From: Erodium maritimum
Taxonomy: Eukaryota; Streptophyta; Magnoliopsida; Geraniales; Geraniaceae
Reading direction: 5' to 3'
NCBI GenBank assembly: GCA_963921825.1
Contig: OY997592.1
Location: forward strand, 27,507,730 to 27,571,729
Length of the DNA stretch: 64,000 nucleotides
Below the pieces are notes generated by a model that worked only from the letters and a program-made list of their open reading frames with translations, was not told the origin of the DNA and did no database searches. This document shows, piece by piece, positions 21,403 to 34,796 of this stretch. The position numbers and the translations under genes are program-made. Each line of letters begins with the position of its first letter. The stretch's first letter is position 1.

Positions 21403-22543
21403 TGAAACGAGAACAAGCATGAAAGCACAGAGCTGAAATATTTTTTGTGTTTTGTTACTCTGCATGGCACACTCTATTTATACACATTCAAGGTATGGTA
21501 CTCTACAATTTGCGTGGAAACATTTGTTACTCTGCATGGCACACTCTATTTATACACATTCAAGGTATGGTACTCTACAATTTGTGTGGAAACATGCAGC
21601 ATGTTTGGAGGAAGGATGTAAGATGTGGGCTCCACTTATTTATGGTGGTGGTGACTAGGGTTGGGCATCGGCCGGTACCCGCCCAAAAACCCATACCCAT
21701 TACCCAAACCATAATTCCCGGTTACGTAAAATCCGTACCCGTACCCATCACCGATCGCCGAAGGAAAAACTGATAACCGCCCAGCTTTACTACCGGGCGG
21801 TGACGGTTATAACCATCAAACCAGGCCCAATGGACTTTCTATTGGGCCTTCAAAAATATAAACTCACATACAACATTTTAGAAACATATTTACAATCTTC
21901 CAACTTCATTTTACAAACCTACCTATTTTAGAGCATTGAAACACAATTATTCCTAAAACTAATACCTCATAATAATATATTTATCGTCTTACAATTTCAA
22001 AAACACTGTTTCAGAAACTATTTTTGTACAACACAAAGAGTTGAAGAACAAAAATATACAGTTTTGACTAAACTACAATCAATCTATATTACAAAAAAAC
22101 ACAAGCATTTGTACAATACAAAATTGTCTTCAGATTTCTTTTTAAAGTCTCCACTTCCTCTGTAGAAAGATTTACTCGTTATGTGTAGAGTAGTGGTGTT
22201 ATTTATAGGAAATAACATCTGAAATTAGGGTTAAAATATGGGCTGAATGTTGGTGGAAATGCCTTCACGGTATGGGCCGACACCAACTGTACATGGGCTT
22301 CAACATACTACAAGTTGGTTAGCTAAGCCCAATCTATGACTGGTCGGTTCGGTTCACCACCGGATTTTCATTTAGAAAACCGTGACCCGCCCAAAAGGTA
22401 GTCGGTTCGGGATTTTAATGCCCGTCCCCAACCCGTGACCGTCGGTTTCGGTTATTTCGGTGATGGGAACGGTCGGTGACGGTCGGTTTTCGGTGATGGA
22501 CAGATATTTGCACAGCCCTAGTGGTGACCACTTATTTATAACA
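21403..22543 (-). repeat. 3' LTR of the Copia element, interrupted by an hAT
   Basis: Read on the - strand the LTR starts TGTTATAAATAAGTGG at 22543, just after a purine tract AAGGGGGAG (22544-22552). It carries a TATA-like TGTATAAATAGAGTG and ends near TCTCGTTTCA at 21403. The left limit is uncertain by about 50 bp, because it abuts the Harbinger-like TIR. Without the hAT and its duplicated target, the LTR would be about 270 bp. A 72-bp direct duplication (21451-21522 and 21523-21594) duplicates the TATA region. Confidence 0.65.
21656..22520. mobile_element. Non-autonomous hAT element, 865 bp
   Basis: Perfect 8-bp TSD GTGGTGAC at 21648-21655 and 22521-22528. Short TIRs: TAGGGTTGGGCA on the left and TAGGGCTGTGCA reversed on the right. 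Subterminal GGTCGGTT/CCCGCCCAAAA motifs recur at both ends. No transposase is encoded. Confidence 0.9.
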
Positions 22544-25500
22544 CTCCCCCTTGGGCACCACCATTCATAAAATGAGATAACACTGGACGTTCTTCAAGCT
22601 TAGGCTGCCTCGTTAAAAACCTCCTCAGGAAAACCCGGTGGAACAAAACCTGTAAGGAAAAGAGTGCAATGCACAAATGTGCTTGAAGTTGTGCTTGATG
22701 CTGCCTCATTAAAAACATTTCTAAGAAAACCCTGTGGGATAAAACTTGGATAAGGGAAAAGTGTACAACACACAATTCTCGCTCCCCCTCGTCGTTATTC
22801 CCCTTGATGCCTGACGGGATCACTTTGACTGCTGGTTGACTCGACGCATCCCGATCCTGAACACTAGCTTTTCAAAAGTAGATGTCGGTAAGGCCATAGT
22901 AAATAAGTCGGCAAGATTTTCACTGGACCGAATCTGCTTGACATCTATCTCATGACTCTTTTGGAATTCATGAGTATAAAAGAACTTCGGAGAGATGTAT
23001 TTGATTCTATCCCCTTTGATATAGCCTCCCCTGATATGAGTAATACAAGCTGCATTATCCTCATATATTGTGGAAGGAAAATTTTATAGAGGAATGCCGA
23101 TTGAGCTCTGTATATGTTGAATAAATGATCGGATGAACACACATTCTCGGCTCGCTTCATGTAGTGCAAGAATTTCTGAATGATTGGACGATGTCGCAAC
23201 CAAAGTCTGCTTCGTTGAGCGCCAGGAAATGGCTGTCTCATTGTAGGTAAATACATACCCCATTTGGGAGCGAGATTTATGGGGATCTGATAAATAGCCT
23301 GCATCTATGTAATCATTCATGCCAATGCTCCCCCTGGACTTAGAATACAAAAGTCCCAAATTTTTAGTTCCACTCAAATAACGAAGTATGTGTTTGATAT
23401 CATTCCAATGTCGTCTAGTAGGTTCTGAACTGAACCTGGCAAGTACATTTACTACGAACGTTATATCAAGTCGTGTACATTGTGCCAAATATAACAAAGC
23501 CCCAATAGCATTTAGGTACGGTACTTCAGGACCAAGTATCTCTTCATTTGCTTCTTTGGGCGGAATGGATCCTTCTTTGGATCCAAAGATCGGACGACCA
23601 TTGGAGTATTGGGAGGAAGAGCATTATCCATGCTAAAGCGCTTTCGGACCTTTTCAACATACGCAGATTGATGGATCAAAATGTTATAAGAAAAATGCTC
23701 GAGCTGCAGGTCGAGACAGTCTCTAGTCTTTCCCAAATCTTTCATTTCAAACTCTCTTTTCAGGTACTCAACAGCTTTGAGGATCTCTTCTGGAGTCCCA
23801 AACAGATTTATGTCATCAACATATACAACTATAATAACGAAACTAGAGTTTGTTTTCTTGATGAACACACATGGACATATGGTATCATTCTTATATCCTT
23901 CTTTGGTCAGGTACTCGCTAAGGCGATGGTACCACATCCTACCAGATTGCTTTAGTCCAACAGAGACTTTTGTAACTTTATAGAACACAGATCTCTAGGG
24001 ATATCTATCATTGCTTCATGCAATCTCAATCCATCGGAGAGTTTCATATAGATATTAGTGTCCAAATTACCATACAGGTAAGTAGTGACAACGTCCATCA
24101 TGCACATATCAAGTCTTTTAGAGACTGATAGGCTGATCAAATACCTAAAAATGATCATATCCATTACTGGGGAATATGTCTCATCGAAACCGACTCTTGG
24201 TCGTTGAGAGAATCCTTGGGCCACAAGTCTAGCCTTATATCGGGCGGCTTCATTTTTCTTATTTCGTTTCTAGGTAAATACCCACATGTAACCAACAGGT
24301 TTGACATCTTATGGTGTCTTGGAAACGGGCCCAAAGACTTGGCGTTTCTCCAATGAAGCCAATTCTACTTGATTTTCTTCTTCCTACATAGGTCATTCAT
24401 CTTTGTGACGACATTCGTCGATGCTTTGGGGCTCAAAATCAAACTCATTGATTATCTCATTGGCCACTGCAAACGCAAGGACTTCATCAACAATAACTTA
24501 TTGTCGATCCCAGGTTTCTTTTATGTGTGAGTAATTCATATGAATTTCCTCATTTCTTTGTTCTCGTAATTCATCAGGAGTATTAGATCCTTCTGGTATT
24601 TTCGGAACAATTGGTTCTTCTGGAACCGACTCTGGTAGTTCTTCTAGAACCACCACTAGTAATGAGGCTTTCTCATCCCCTTTATTCGTCTGACATTTCT
24701 GCTTCCGGGGAACAACGTCTTTTGATCCAACTGGTCTTCCACGCTTCAGGCGTGTACCAGAGGAATCGATAGTTTCCTTTGCAGTATCACCAGTGATCTT
24801 AATTTTAGCTGGTACATTGATAACTTCTGTATAAGATTTTTTTCATCTTTGATGTGTCTGCAAATGCATTAGGAATTTGATTTGCAATATTCTGCAAATG
24901 AAGTATCCTCTGTACTTCTATCTCACATTGTGACGTGCGTGGGTCAAGATGAGACAGAGAATTTACTCTCCAAGAGAGTTCATGCCTTACTTCAGGAGGC
25001 TTATTCTTCTCATCTAAAGGTGGAAACGATGTCTCATCAAAATGACAATCTGCAAACCTTGTAGTAAACATGTCACCCGTCAAGGGTTCCAAATACCTAA
25101 TTATCGATGGTTAATCAAAACCAACATAAACTCCCAATCGTCGTTAGAGTCCCATTTATGTGCGTTTAGGAGGTGCAATAGTCACTTGCACAACACAACC
25201 AAAGGTTCTCAAATGGGATATATCAGGTTCATGACCACATGCAAGTTGCACGGGATAATATCGATGATATGCACTAGGCCTCAACCAAATCAAAGATGCA
25301 ACATGTAATACATCATGTCCCCAAGCAGAAATAGGTGATTGTGATTGCGTCAGTAATGTACATGCAATAATATGTATACGTTTGATAAACGATTCTGCTA
25401 AACCATTCTGAATATGGACATATGCAACAAGATGTTCAACATCAATCCCTAAAGACATGCAATAATCATCAAACGTCCCCGACGTGAATTCACCAGCATT

Positions 25501-25855
25501 ATCAAGACGAATAGATTTAATGGGATGATCAGGGAAATGGGCCCTCAGCTTAATGATTTGTGCCAACAACTTAGCAAATGTAATGTTTCGTGTTGACAGT
25601 AAATAAACATAAGACCATCTGCTGGATGTGTCTATCATGACCATAAAATAATTGAATGGTCCACTAGCTGGATGTATAGGCTCACATATATCTCCCTGAA
25701 TCCTTTGCAAGAATGATGGGGATTCAACATTAACCTTTGTTTGAGATGGTTAGACTATTAACTTGCCTTGAGAACAAGTGGTACATGATATCTCATTGGA
25801 CATTAAGATTTTCTGGCCCTTTAACGAATCTCTTTAGTACTCGCTTTTCACCACG
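22544..25855 (-). pseudogene. Copia pol, frameshifted, 3' part of a split element
   Basis: On the - strand: an integrase core at 25156-25710 (IDTSSRWSYVYLL, then RLDNAGEFTSG); the downstream linker at 24805-25092 (EPLTGDMFTTRFADCHFDET); reverse transcriptase in two frames at 23952-24224 and 23512-23988 with the YVDD active-site motif; and RNase H at 22945-23497. Frames shift between these blocks and stops intervene, so no polyprotein can be made. Between RNase H and the LTR, 22600-22770 holds two imperfect copies of a phrase (TGCCTC.TTAAAAAC, GAAAACCC.GTGG). The protease part lies 28 kb away at 53938-54230, beyond the Athila insertion. Confidence 0.85.
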
Positions 25856-25860
25856 ATCAC

Positions 25861-27216
25861 TGACGCCCTACCGTTTTAGCACAGAAAAGGACACGACAAG
25901 CGTATCGGTCGTCAAGTAGTATTTCGGGATTTTTAGTTCCGAGTTATCGAACCCAAAGGAGCACGAGTCAAGCACGTTCTATCTCAAAGTCGTAGTCAAG
26001 CTATCTCAATACTATGATGGTTTTTGGTTTTAGAACATGAAAAGTAAACAGTAAGCGAAATGACAGTGAACAAGGACTCACAAAGCTTAGAAGAGTTTTA
26101 ATTCAGAGAAAAAGCAATCTAAGGTTGTGGGTTCATAGAGACTGTTTCCAATGCATTTAAATGACGATAAACATTGTGAAGTTGTCTGATTTTAGGGGCA
26201 ACAAATCATCTCTCAAACTAGTCCTAACTCCTCACGTTGTTTCGGACCCTAATGGAATCTAACCACCCAGCTCTCACGAATCAGGATGTAGGGAGACCCA
26301 AAGCATTACATTCTTTGATAATTTCTAACTTTCGGTTTGAATCCTATGGTTATTGCAATCGTGTTAACCTAGCTATCACTAGTCTAGATTTAAACCCAAT
26401 TTGTATAAGATTTCTGACCTAATTGCAACCCACCTCTCACGAGTGTCAGATTGCAATTCCCAACTTCTATCAGGCCTACCCCGGAGATAGAGCATTAAGC
26501 TTAAATCGAATACAAACCCTAAATCAAATCATCCAACACAATAATCATTCATACATTCAACACATTGGAAAACAAATATCTACTTCCCCATAACCCTAGA
26601 TTATGGGGTTTTAGTTACTCATGAACAAGGAAGAAGAAGATGTCATTGATGAACAAAAACAAAGCTTCATAAATGGAGTAAAGTAAATACGATACCCAAG
26701 TGTGATTACAATGATGTCCTTCCAAGTAGAAATCCTCTCCCTAGCTTGCTCTCAACTCACCTCTCTTCTTAGCTCTCAAAAATACAAGTTAAGTATATTG
26801 GGAGCCTAACTTTTGGGTTAAAAAGGGTAAAAATCGAATCTGAAACGAATTAGGGAAGCAGGTCTGCACGCGCGTCACGGCTCCGTGGCGCTACCCGTCA
26901 CGGCCACCGTCACGGATCCGTGACGGATCAGTGCGTTTAGGAGAAATTTTGCCTTCATCACGGCTCCGTGATCCTACCCGTGACGGGTTCTGTCACAGAT
27001 CCGTGATGGCTCTGCTTTGTTCCACCATCTTGACTGCTGCTTTCGAATTTGTTCCCTTTTTTACGTGTTTCTGCTCGTATTCCACTTTATAACCTGTTAA
27101 ACATGAGAAATGCTGGAAACGAGTAAAATGCTGGAGAGCGAGACAATAATGGGCTAAAATCAACAATAAAATCCCTCTAAATGTGGCATTTTTAATGCTA
27201 AGATGCGTCCGCATCA
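25861..27216 (-). repeat. 3' LTR of the Athila element
   Basis: 1,356 bp, from TGACGCCCTACCG to GTCCGCATCA. It matches 46398-47386 joined to 53560-53937 with scattered differences. The adjacent purine-rich tract (reverse of ACACCCCACACTTAG at 27217-27231) is the plus-strand primer. The U3 end at 26868-27010 is packed with palindromic CACGG/CCGTG motifs. Confidence 0.92.
26868..27010. repeat. Palindromic CACGG-CCGTG cluster in the 3' LTR
   Basis: Contains the perfect 20-bp palindrome CCGTCACGGATCCGTGACGG at 26907-26926 plus partial copies (GTCACGGCTCCGTGGC, ATCACGGCTCCGTGAT, GTCACAGATCCGTGAT). The same cluster is in the other LTR at 53585-53725. Confidence 0.85.
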
Positions 27217-29317
27217 ACACCCCACACTTAGACTTTTTCTCGCCCCGAGAAAATCAACACAAGAGGACATCATTCACCTCGATAGGAGGAGTCCGATACT
27301 CCTTTATTCAAGACATTAAACATAAAGATGCTTGTGCAATGCATGAATCCTAACTCTAATGCATTCCTATAACACACTATATGATGCATGAAAAATGGCA
27401 CGAAAAGTAGGTGATATTCAAAGCCGTGCATAGGGGATCACATGGGTTTTCTCAGAGTCGTCACATGCCAAAAATTTTACACTCATCAAAGAAGCATATG
27501 AACTAATGAATACAATAAAACAAGACGCTACTCACATTAAAGAGATAACTCTTTCCTTTTAAACTTGCATTCACTCATTCACCATAACTATGTGTTTCCT
27601 TATTTCCCCGTACATGGAGTTTAGAGATTCATATGCTATCATGCTAGACTCATCTCCACTAATTGTAAGGAATCATGGTTATTCAAGAATCAGAAAGGTC
27701 TTTAATTCGGCTTGTAATGTAAGGCTAGGTAAAGGGTAGGGAAGGATAATCAAAAGAAGCTCACATAAATATCTCAAGACAAAGTTGCTTCATTCTCACA
27801 CCCACAAAGTATGTCACACATTCCAAACCCCATTTGTTTACCATCTAACTCTTGCAATCTCTAATACCATTTTTTTTACTGAATAGCTAATGGTAGCACT
27901 AATATGTCATAGCTATCTTGAAATTCACCACATTTCTAAACCACCATCACGCCTTACCCCACACTTGTTTTTCAGTAGGGATATTAATAATTTGATTTTT
28001 TTTATCCCTTTTTCTTTTCTTTTCTTTTTCTTTGGGGTAAGGCGATGATAAAATTGTTCTCAATACAAACCAATGACATATTATCCTTTCATCACTTTTT
28101 CTCTCTTTCGCTCACTCATTATCCCAAAAATAACCACTATCAATGAAGCACCTAAGCCTAGAGACATGGGTTCAAACAATAATGGGGATATAAACATGAA
28201 ACGAAAGGCATGTAGGATTGTAATGTCGGGTTTAGAAACGAAAGGCTTAAGATCAAATGGGTGACTAAGAGATTCAATCATGCAAGGGTAGGCAATTTTT
28301 TTTGGCTCAAACGATCCATAGATGGCCTAAAATCATTTTCCTAAACAACCATGTTCCTTATTCTTATTTCGCCTCGAATAGGTCGTGCATGTAGTTCTAG
28401 ACTCAAGTGTCCATGCATAGGAATCAAAGGCAAACACACGAGTTCTAGCAAACACTCTAAAAGCAAGTAGAAGAGTTAATCCTAATGCATGTGCTTTCAC
28501 TACTTATTTGATTCACTCATGCCCATATACAACCTTGATTTATGCAAGAAATAAACAATAGCGACAATTCAATCATCGAATCCTTAGGAACATAAACACT
28601 AGACTTGCATATCACCAGAAAATATTTTTTTGATTTTTCAAAAAATTTCAATTTTTTTTGGATTTTTCAAAAATTTATAACACGAAATGATGCATGAGCA
28701 CACAAAAGAAAACACAATGCAATGCAAGGCATACCCCACCCCACACTTTAAAACTAAGCATTGTCCTCAGTGCGACTCTAAACACATATTTACAATCTAA
28801 ACACATATATACACATGCACATGATAGAAGATAACAATTAAGCACCCCACACTCATAGTCAGCAGGTATACAATTCACACAACCCTATATGCATAGTCTA
28901 TCAGCACGGCAATTTCGGGCACTTAGGGCCCACCAGATAGAATAACGGCAGTAAATAGCGATAACAGTGTAAAATAGGAAGGGTAGAGATACTGCCCCTC
29001 GAAGAACCGCTACGTGAATTGCACTAACTATGGAGATCCTCGTGCATGGATGGATGGGTAGCTCTTCGCCCGAGAGAACCTCCAGGAGGTTCGGCGCCAT
29101 AATCTGCTCCGTTGAACTCATCTCGCTCCCCATGCCATGTGTTGGGTTGCCTCTCAACCAGCGCATTTGTTTAACGTCGTTAACTCGACGAAAGGGGTGG
29201 CCACAAAAGCCACCCAAGCACCGCTCCAGAAGCCACTGATCGGCAGAGCTAATGCTGACACAGACTAAAAAAAACATCAAATGCATGGGAAATAAAACAC
29301 AACTTACGCTTTCCCAA
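27217..29317 (-). other. Athila 3' non-coding region (first part)
   Basis: Lies between the left LTR and the nested Gypsy element and contains no supported gene. The reverse of CACTTTAAAACTAAGCATTGTCCTCAG at 28741-28767 resembles the GAGGACAATGC..GTGTGGGG segment found near the 3' end of Athila/Tat elements. T-rich runs lie at 27990-28030 and 28620-28675. The short ORFs on both strands are not supported. Confidence 0.6.
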
Positions 29318-32300
29318 TGTCACGCCCCGAATTCGGTAGAACCGAACCCGGAACGTGAACGGTAAAACAATAGAACCATTTTCAAACCTTTTAAAGTAAA
29401 CCGCTTAAAATCACCCTTTGGTTAATCAAAATAATATTTTACACTTAAAAGTACGTCCACGACAAGTGGACAAAATAAACAAAGCATACGTCGCTAAACT
29501 CCCCAAAACCCGGACTCCCGCTCCCAGCTCTTCAAGCTTCGAGGGTTCCCCTAGTCCGTCTCGCGACCAGTACCTGTAGGAAAAGCAGCTAGGGGTGAGC
29601 GTTCGCTCACCAGCACGGATACCAGACTGACTACGGCATACTACAAGAAAATGCTGGAAACACCAACAACAACCCAAACATCGGGGACTACTATCCCCAA
29701 ACTCGAGTAACCCGACTGTCACACGAAAACTGTTACTTTCCTCAACCAACTATACACCCGGACACGTAATGTAGACCCGACACAACGGTTACGACCTCAA
29801 CCCAAAACGAGAATAATAACCACGCAACACCCAAGATCACAAAGGATCGCACACGGCAAACAAGATCACAAAGGATCGCACTCCAGCTGCTTAGTGCCAG
29901 TTGCTAACCGGCTGGGCTTGAGCCTGCCCCACGCAACTTCCCCCGATCTCTGTCGGGCCAGGAGGTCGACCTTTAGCGATATATAACGCAATACTTCTCC
30001 GATAGCTAGTCGGAAGGGGAGCCTCCCTTCATCGCCGAAGAATGCACAACTTTACCAGTGGTTAACCCGGAAGGCTAGCCAACCCCCACGCGCGCGGCCA
30101 CAGAACCCCTTTATTGCCAGGCGGGCCCCCAACCTCAGGCAGAAGAATGCACAACTTTACCGATGGTTAGTCGAAAGCCTAGCCAACCCCCACGCACGCG
30201 ACCATAGGACCCCTTTATTGTCAGGCGGGCCCCCAACCTCAGGCAATCACAATCAACACCCAAGGTTCAACAACTAGTGACAACATAGGTTTAACACCCC
30301 ACAGGCACACATGGCCACCCAGGACACACGAGACAGTATCACACGGGTTCAACACCCTAAAGGACAACCCACGACCCACAAACAGTAAACACACGGGTCC
30401 AACACCCCAAAGACACACCTGACCACCCACGACACACAAACAGTAAAACACGGGTTCCACTCCCCACGGGCACTCGTGGCCACCGACGACACACAAACAG
30501 TAAAACACGGGTTCAACACCCCACAGGTACTCATGGCCACCCACGACACACAAACAATAAAACACGGGTTGAACACCCCAACGGCACTCATGGCCACCCA
30601 CGACACACCAACAGTAATACACGGGTTCAACACCCCAACGGCACTCATGGCCACCCACGACAAACCAACAGTAATACACGGGTTCAACACCCCAACGACA
30701 CTCATGGCCACCCACGACAACCCAACAGTAATACACGGGTTCAACACCCCAACGACACTCATGGCCACCCACGACACAAACAATAAAATACTGGTTCAAC
30801 TCCCCACGGGCACTCATGGCCACCCAAGACACAAACAATAAAATACGGGTTCAACTCCCCACGGGCACTCATGGCCACCCACAACCACAAACAATTCAAT
30901 CAACCTCCGGGCACCACCAAATGCCACCAGTATATCTATTGTTCAATATGTTCACTTATCATACGACACTCCTAAGTGTCACATGCATTTCTATTGTTCG
31001 ATACGTTCTCGTATCATACGACACCATTAAGTGTCGCCTGCATTTCTAGTGTTCGATAAATTTACTTATCCTACGACACTACTAAGTGTCTCATGCATTT
31101 CTACTCTTAACTTTCCCTAGTCAAGGCCGAGATCCGGCTACTTTTCCCTACCTCATAACACTTTCCCAAAATTCCACGCCCAAGCTCCGACGTGCTCCAG
31201 AATAACCCGCTTACCCTCCTCTTTCCACGGTTGGCGACACGGTCTACAATGATTACAATTAACACACTTTTTAAATAAGCAGGCGAAACCCGAATTTTAA
31301 AGAATTTGACGCCCAAACTCAACCCCGACAATGTCGATCACTCCCAAACTTCCCAATTACTCGACATTGTCAATAATGGGCCCGGAAAGCCCGTTTCGCC
31401 CGGCTCGGCGAATCTGCCCGGGATTGGAAAACGCCCTTCCGGGGCTCCGAAAATTCCCTTTTTCGTTTCTACGATCTTAGAATAATTCAAGGGTTCCAAT
31501 GCAATCAACGGAATCAATTTCCGACTTCCAAGCGATTTAATTTGCGATTAATGCTTCTAACCACAATTCCGAATTTTCACGAATTACAAACCCTAACCCC
31601 TACTTCTCAAAACAAAATAAACGGTCATCCACAAAAGAACTTAGTCTATCCTTTGTTATCGATAAATTTAAGAATCAGGAGCAACTCTACAAAATGCAAA
31701 GGAGAGACTTTTACCTTGGGCGTGTATTTTCAACAACTCCTCTCATGTATTGTACCAATCTACCTCCGCTTCAACCACACACAGATGTTGCTACCAAGAC
31801 CAGCCACTAATGAACTCTAAGCTTCCTAATTTTACCAAATAACCTCACAGTAAAACAAATTGGTCTTGGTCTCTTAACTCACCCGTAGCCAAAGCACACC
31901 TAAAACAAGATGGAGCAGTTAATGCTCCAACAATAAGTTGCCAAAGTATCATTATATACACTGATCCAAAAGGAGATAATTATACCTCATCGTGTAGGTC
32001 TCACATCACCATAAATTTGTGCTTTCTCATCTCATCAAGGGACCAACGTTTTTTTCTGTCTTGACCTAGTACTTTTGTGAACGCTCAGTTACCCAAAGAA
32101 GAAAGCACATAAGTCGAAGATGAGGTGAGCTCTCTCTGCTCAAGTTGCCGCCCACACCGAGACCTCTTATTTATTTTATTTTTGTTCAAGACACAGCCTC
32201 TGCACATATATTAGAACCCTACTGCTCCTTTGTGTGCCAACAAGAGACAAACGGAAATGGGCTTAAGTGACATTTAAAAGGGCTTGAATTGTGAATGGGC

Positions 32301-32680
32301 TTGATCCATGGGCCGAACAATTAGACTCATATTGGAGCCAATTTCTATCATCTTCACCTTGGCGACAGAGCCCATAAATGTTCCACCTGCTCGTCGTCCT
32401 CCACCGGCTCCACCTCTACCCATAATTAATTCAACACATTTAATTTAATTCGATAAAGCCTCTAATTTGACCCCGTTTGACCCGGATTTGACTTTTTCGC
32501 AAAAATACCCACTTTGAAGGGAACGACCCAAATAAGCTAACCGTAACGACGGCTAAGCTTTTTGGGTCCCGGAAAGGTCCCGAATGACTCCCGGAGTCAT
32601 CGGTTGAATTTTCCGGCAGAAAGTCAACTTTTGCCAAAATTCACCGGTTCGACCGGTGTCGACCGGGGGCAGTTCTTACA
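29318..32680 (-). repeat. Gypsy element 1, 3' LTR (long form)
   Basis: 3,363 bp. Contains a conserved inverted repeat GGTGAGCGTTCGCTCACC at 29594-29611 and a 57-bp minisatellite at about 30286-30890. Its right end meets the purine tract TTTTAAGGGGGGTAGATTG (reversed, 32680-32698). The 107-residue ORF at 29426-29749 recurs at 35842-36165 only because the LTR is duplicated. Confidence 0.9.
30286..30890. repeat. 57-bp LTR minisatellite
   Basis: TCATGGCCACCC recurs at 30531, 30588, 30645, 30702 and 30759, an exact 57-bp period, with more diverged copies on either side. Because 57 is a multiple of three, long open frames appear on both strands (30239-30838, 30349-30783, 30476-30841). They are not genes. 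Confidence 0.9.
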
Positions 32681-32913
32681 ATCTACCCCCCTTAAAAGAA
32701 TTTCGTCCTCGAAATTTGAAACGAACGCGCTCCACTTAACCCTTTTCTCAGGGAACGTCTGATTTAAAACTCACAGTCTTCACCCTTCAAGCCCCCCCGG
32801 AGACACTTAAGTCACTTAGTCTAAACCGAAAACCTCCGTCTATCGAGACGTCACACCGCCACGCGCAACTTGGTCGGGAGGTCCTATATTGAAACCATCC
32901 GTCGGTAGAGGTA

Positions 32914-34620
32914 TCAAATCGGAAAGATTCTCCCAACGCACTTAAAACGGCCCCAACACACGGACGATCGACACGACCTACCATACAACTCTTCGAACGG
33001 TGCCATCCTGCTATTGGCCTGAAAGCTGTTGTTGTAGGCGAACTCGGCTAACCGCTCACGAAACCCATCGTGACGTGCCCCCACTTCCACTGTGCAACCC
33101 GTAGTGGTTGCAATAATCCATCGGGACGCTGTTGTTCGACTCTCACCTGCTGACGAGTGAGGCACCGCGATACTAACTTCGCAACCGCTTTCTGCATCCC
33201 GCTCCCCTAGATATTCCGCCTAATGTCGCGCTCCTCTTAGTGCTACCCACGTGCACTGTTAGACGCGAATAATGCGACTCTCGCAGCTCGTCGCCTCCAC
33301 CGTTACGCGGTATGAACAAACCTCCACGATACCGTAACTCCCAATTAGCACGACGATCCCAGCCCTCGGCATCAACACTGCCGGCAACTCTCTCCCGGAT
33401 CTCTATCGTCTCGACATCCACCGACTGTGCCTCTATCCCCCGGCCAAGCAGGGTGGGCTGAGCCACCAAGAAGCACATGGCCACGCCGCCGGTAACCTCT
33501 TCTAGCTCCAACCCGAGCGTGCCCAGCTCTCCCATCATGTCCCACTCCCGGACTCGCAACTGGTAATATCCGGATCGTAGATCGATCTTCGAGAAGCATG
33601 TCGACCCTCTCAACTGGTCGAACAAGTCGTCAATCCTCGGCATCAAGTACCGGTTCTTCACCGTAACCCGGTTCAGCTTCCGGTAGTCTATACACATCCG
33701 AAGCTCTCCACTCTTCTTCTTCACGAAGAGTGTTGGTGCTCCCCACAGCAATACGCTCGGACGGATAAACCTCTTCTTCTGGAGCTCCTCGAGCTGACGC
33801 TTCAGCTCGGTCAACTCTACTGGCGCGAACCTGTAAGGCGCCATCGATATCGCTGCCGTTCTCAGCACCAGGTCAATCCCGAACTCCACCTCATGAACTG
33901 GTGGTAACCCGCTCAACTCCTCAAGAAAGACCTCGGGGAACTCGCACACCACTCGCGGTAACTCTCGGCTCTGCACGACCGATACTTCCTCCACTGCGGA
34001 CAAAGCCGACAGGAGAACCCCGCTCTTACTACCCAGAATACACGAAACTTTCGTGTTGCCTGTTGACACCGTCACTCGTCGCCTATAACAATCGATATTG
34101 GCTCGGTACTTCGCCAGCCAATCCATTCCCAAGATTACGTCAAAGGCGGTCATTTCGTAAGTATCCTTCCCACGGATACACACACAAGCTCAGTCGCTGC
34201 CGAACCTCACGGACCTTCGCAGTCTCTCTAAGACCTCGCTCCACTACCGCCGTCGTGCCCACCAACTCTGAACATACCCGAATCCTCGGGGTGAGGACTC
34301 GATCCATCATTAGGGCTCTTGAGCCCTCTCTCGAACCTCCTGCATCAGTTCACTTCTCTAACTTCGCAGGCACGACAGACCCTAGTCAACACCTCATTAC
34401 CACCAACCGGCGTGTCCAGATGCAGGGGTGGACTTAACGGCTCTAAACTCAGCCCCAACATCTCAGCACAACTTGACAAAGCAAACGAGTGTGACGCCCC
34501 GATGTCCAATAAAAATGACGCCCAAATCAGAGACCGAACGAACATTCCATTGGTCACCCCGATAAGGTATAGCACCAAACTCACACAATCCCATATGCAT
34601 TTACTTATAACTTTCCGCAA
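32914..34620 (-). pseudogene. Gypsy element 1 pol remnant: protease, half RT, integrase scraps
   Basis: On the - strand: a protease with DIGASHSF at 34345-34620, continuing to [10 protein letters not shown] near 34130; an N-terminal reverse transcriptase part at about 33540-33960 ([44 protein letters not shown]). The frame then jumps straight to the spacer after RNase H ([17 protein letters not shown]). The catalytic part of reverse transcriptase and all RNase H are missing. Integrase is reduced to a short N-terminal piece and the C-terminal AEFAYNNSFQ..LYGR stretch at 32914-33165. The junction after YYQLRVRE coincides with a GAGTGGGACATG phrase also present in element 2, which suggests a short-homology deletion. 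Confidence 0.8.
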
Positions 34621-34796
34621 CCAAACAAGTATTCGTTACTCGTCCCCTGCGGGAAAAGTAGTAAAGAGGATGAGCGTTCTGCTCGCCTCCACGGACACCC
34701 GTTCGATTATGGCATACTAGTAAAGCACTAACAACTTACCAATCTAACCAGGGAAAACAACTACCTCAAAACCTGATACCAAACGTCACACTGCTC

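Noticed and set aside
25737..25919. 60-residue ORF across the Copia/Athila border
   Set aside because: It spans the insertion junction at 25860/25861 and is a chance frame.
29426..29749. 107-residue ORF conserved at 35842-36165
   Set aside because: Conserved only because the two LTRs are copies. The conserved RNA or DNA block there explains it without a protein.
30239..30841. Long overlapping ORFs on both strands with repeating VVGGHECRWGVEP-type peptides (also 36655-37281 and 37338-37577)
   Set aside because: They lie in the 57-bp LTR minisatellite; the unit is a multiple of three, so several frames stay open. Other copies have 38-bp units that would break any frame.
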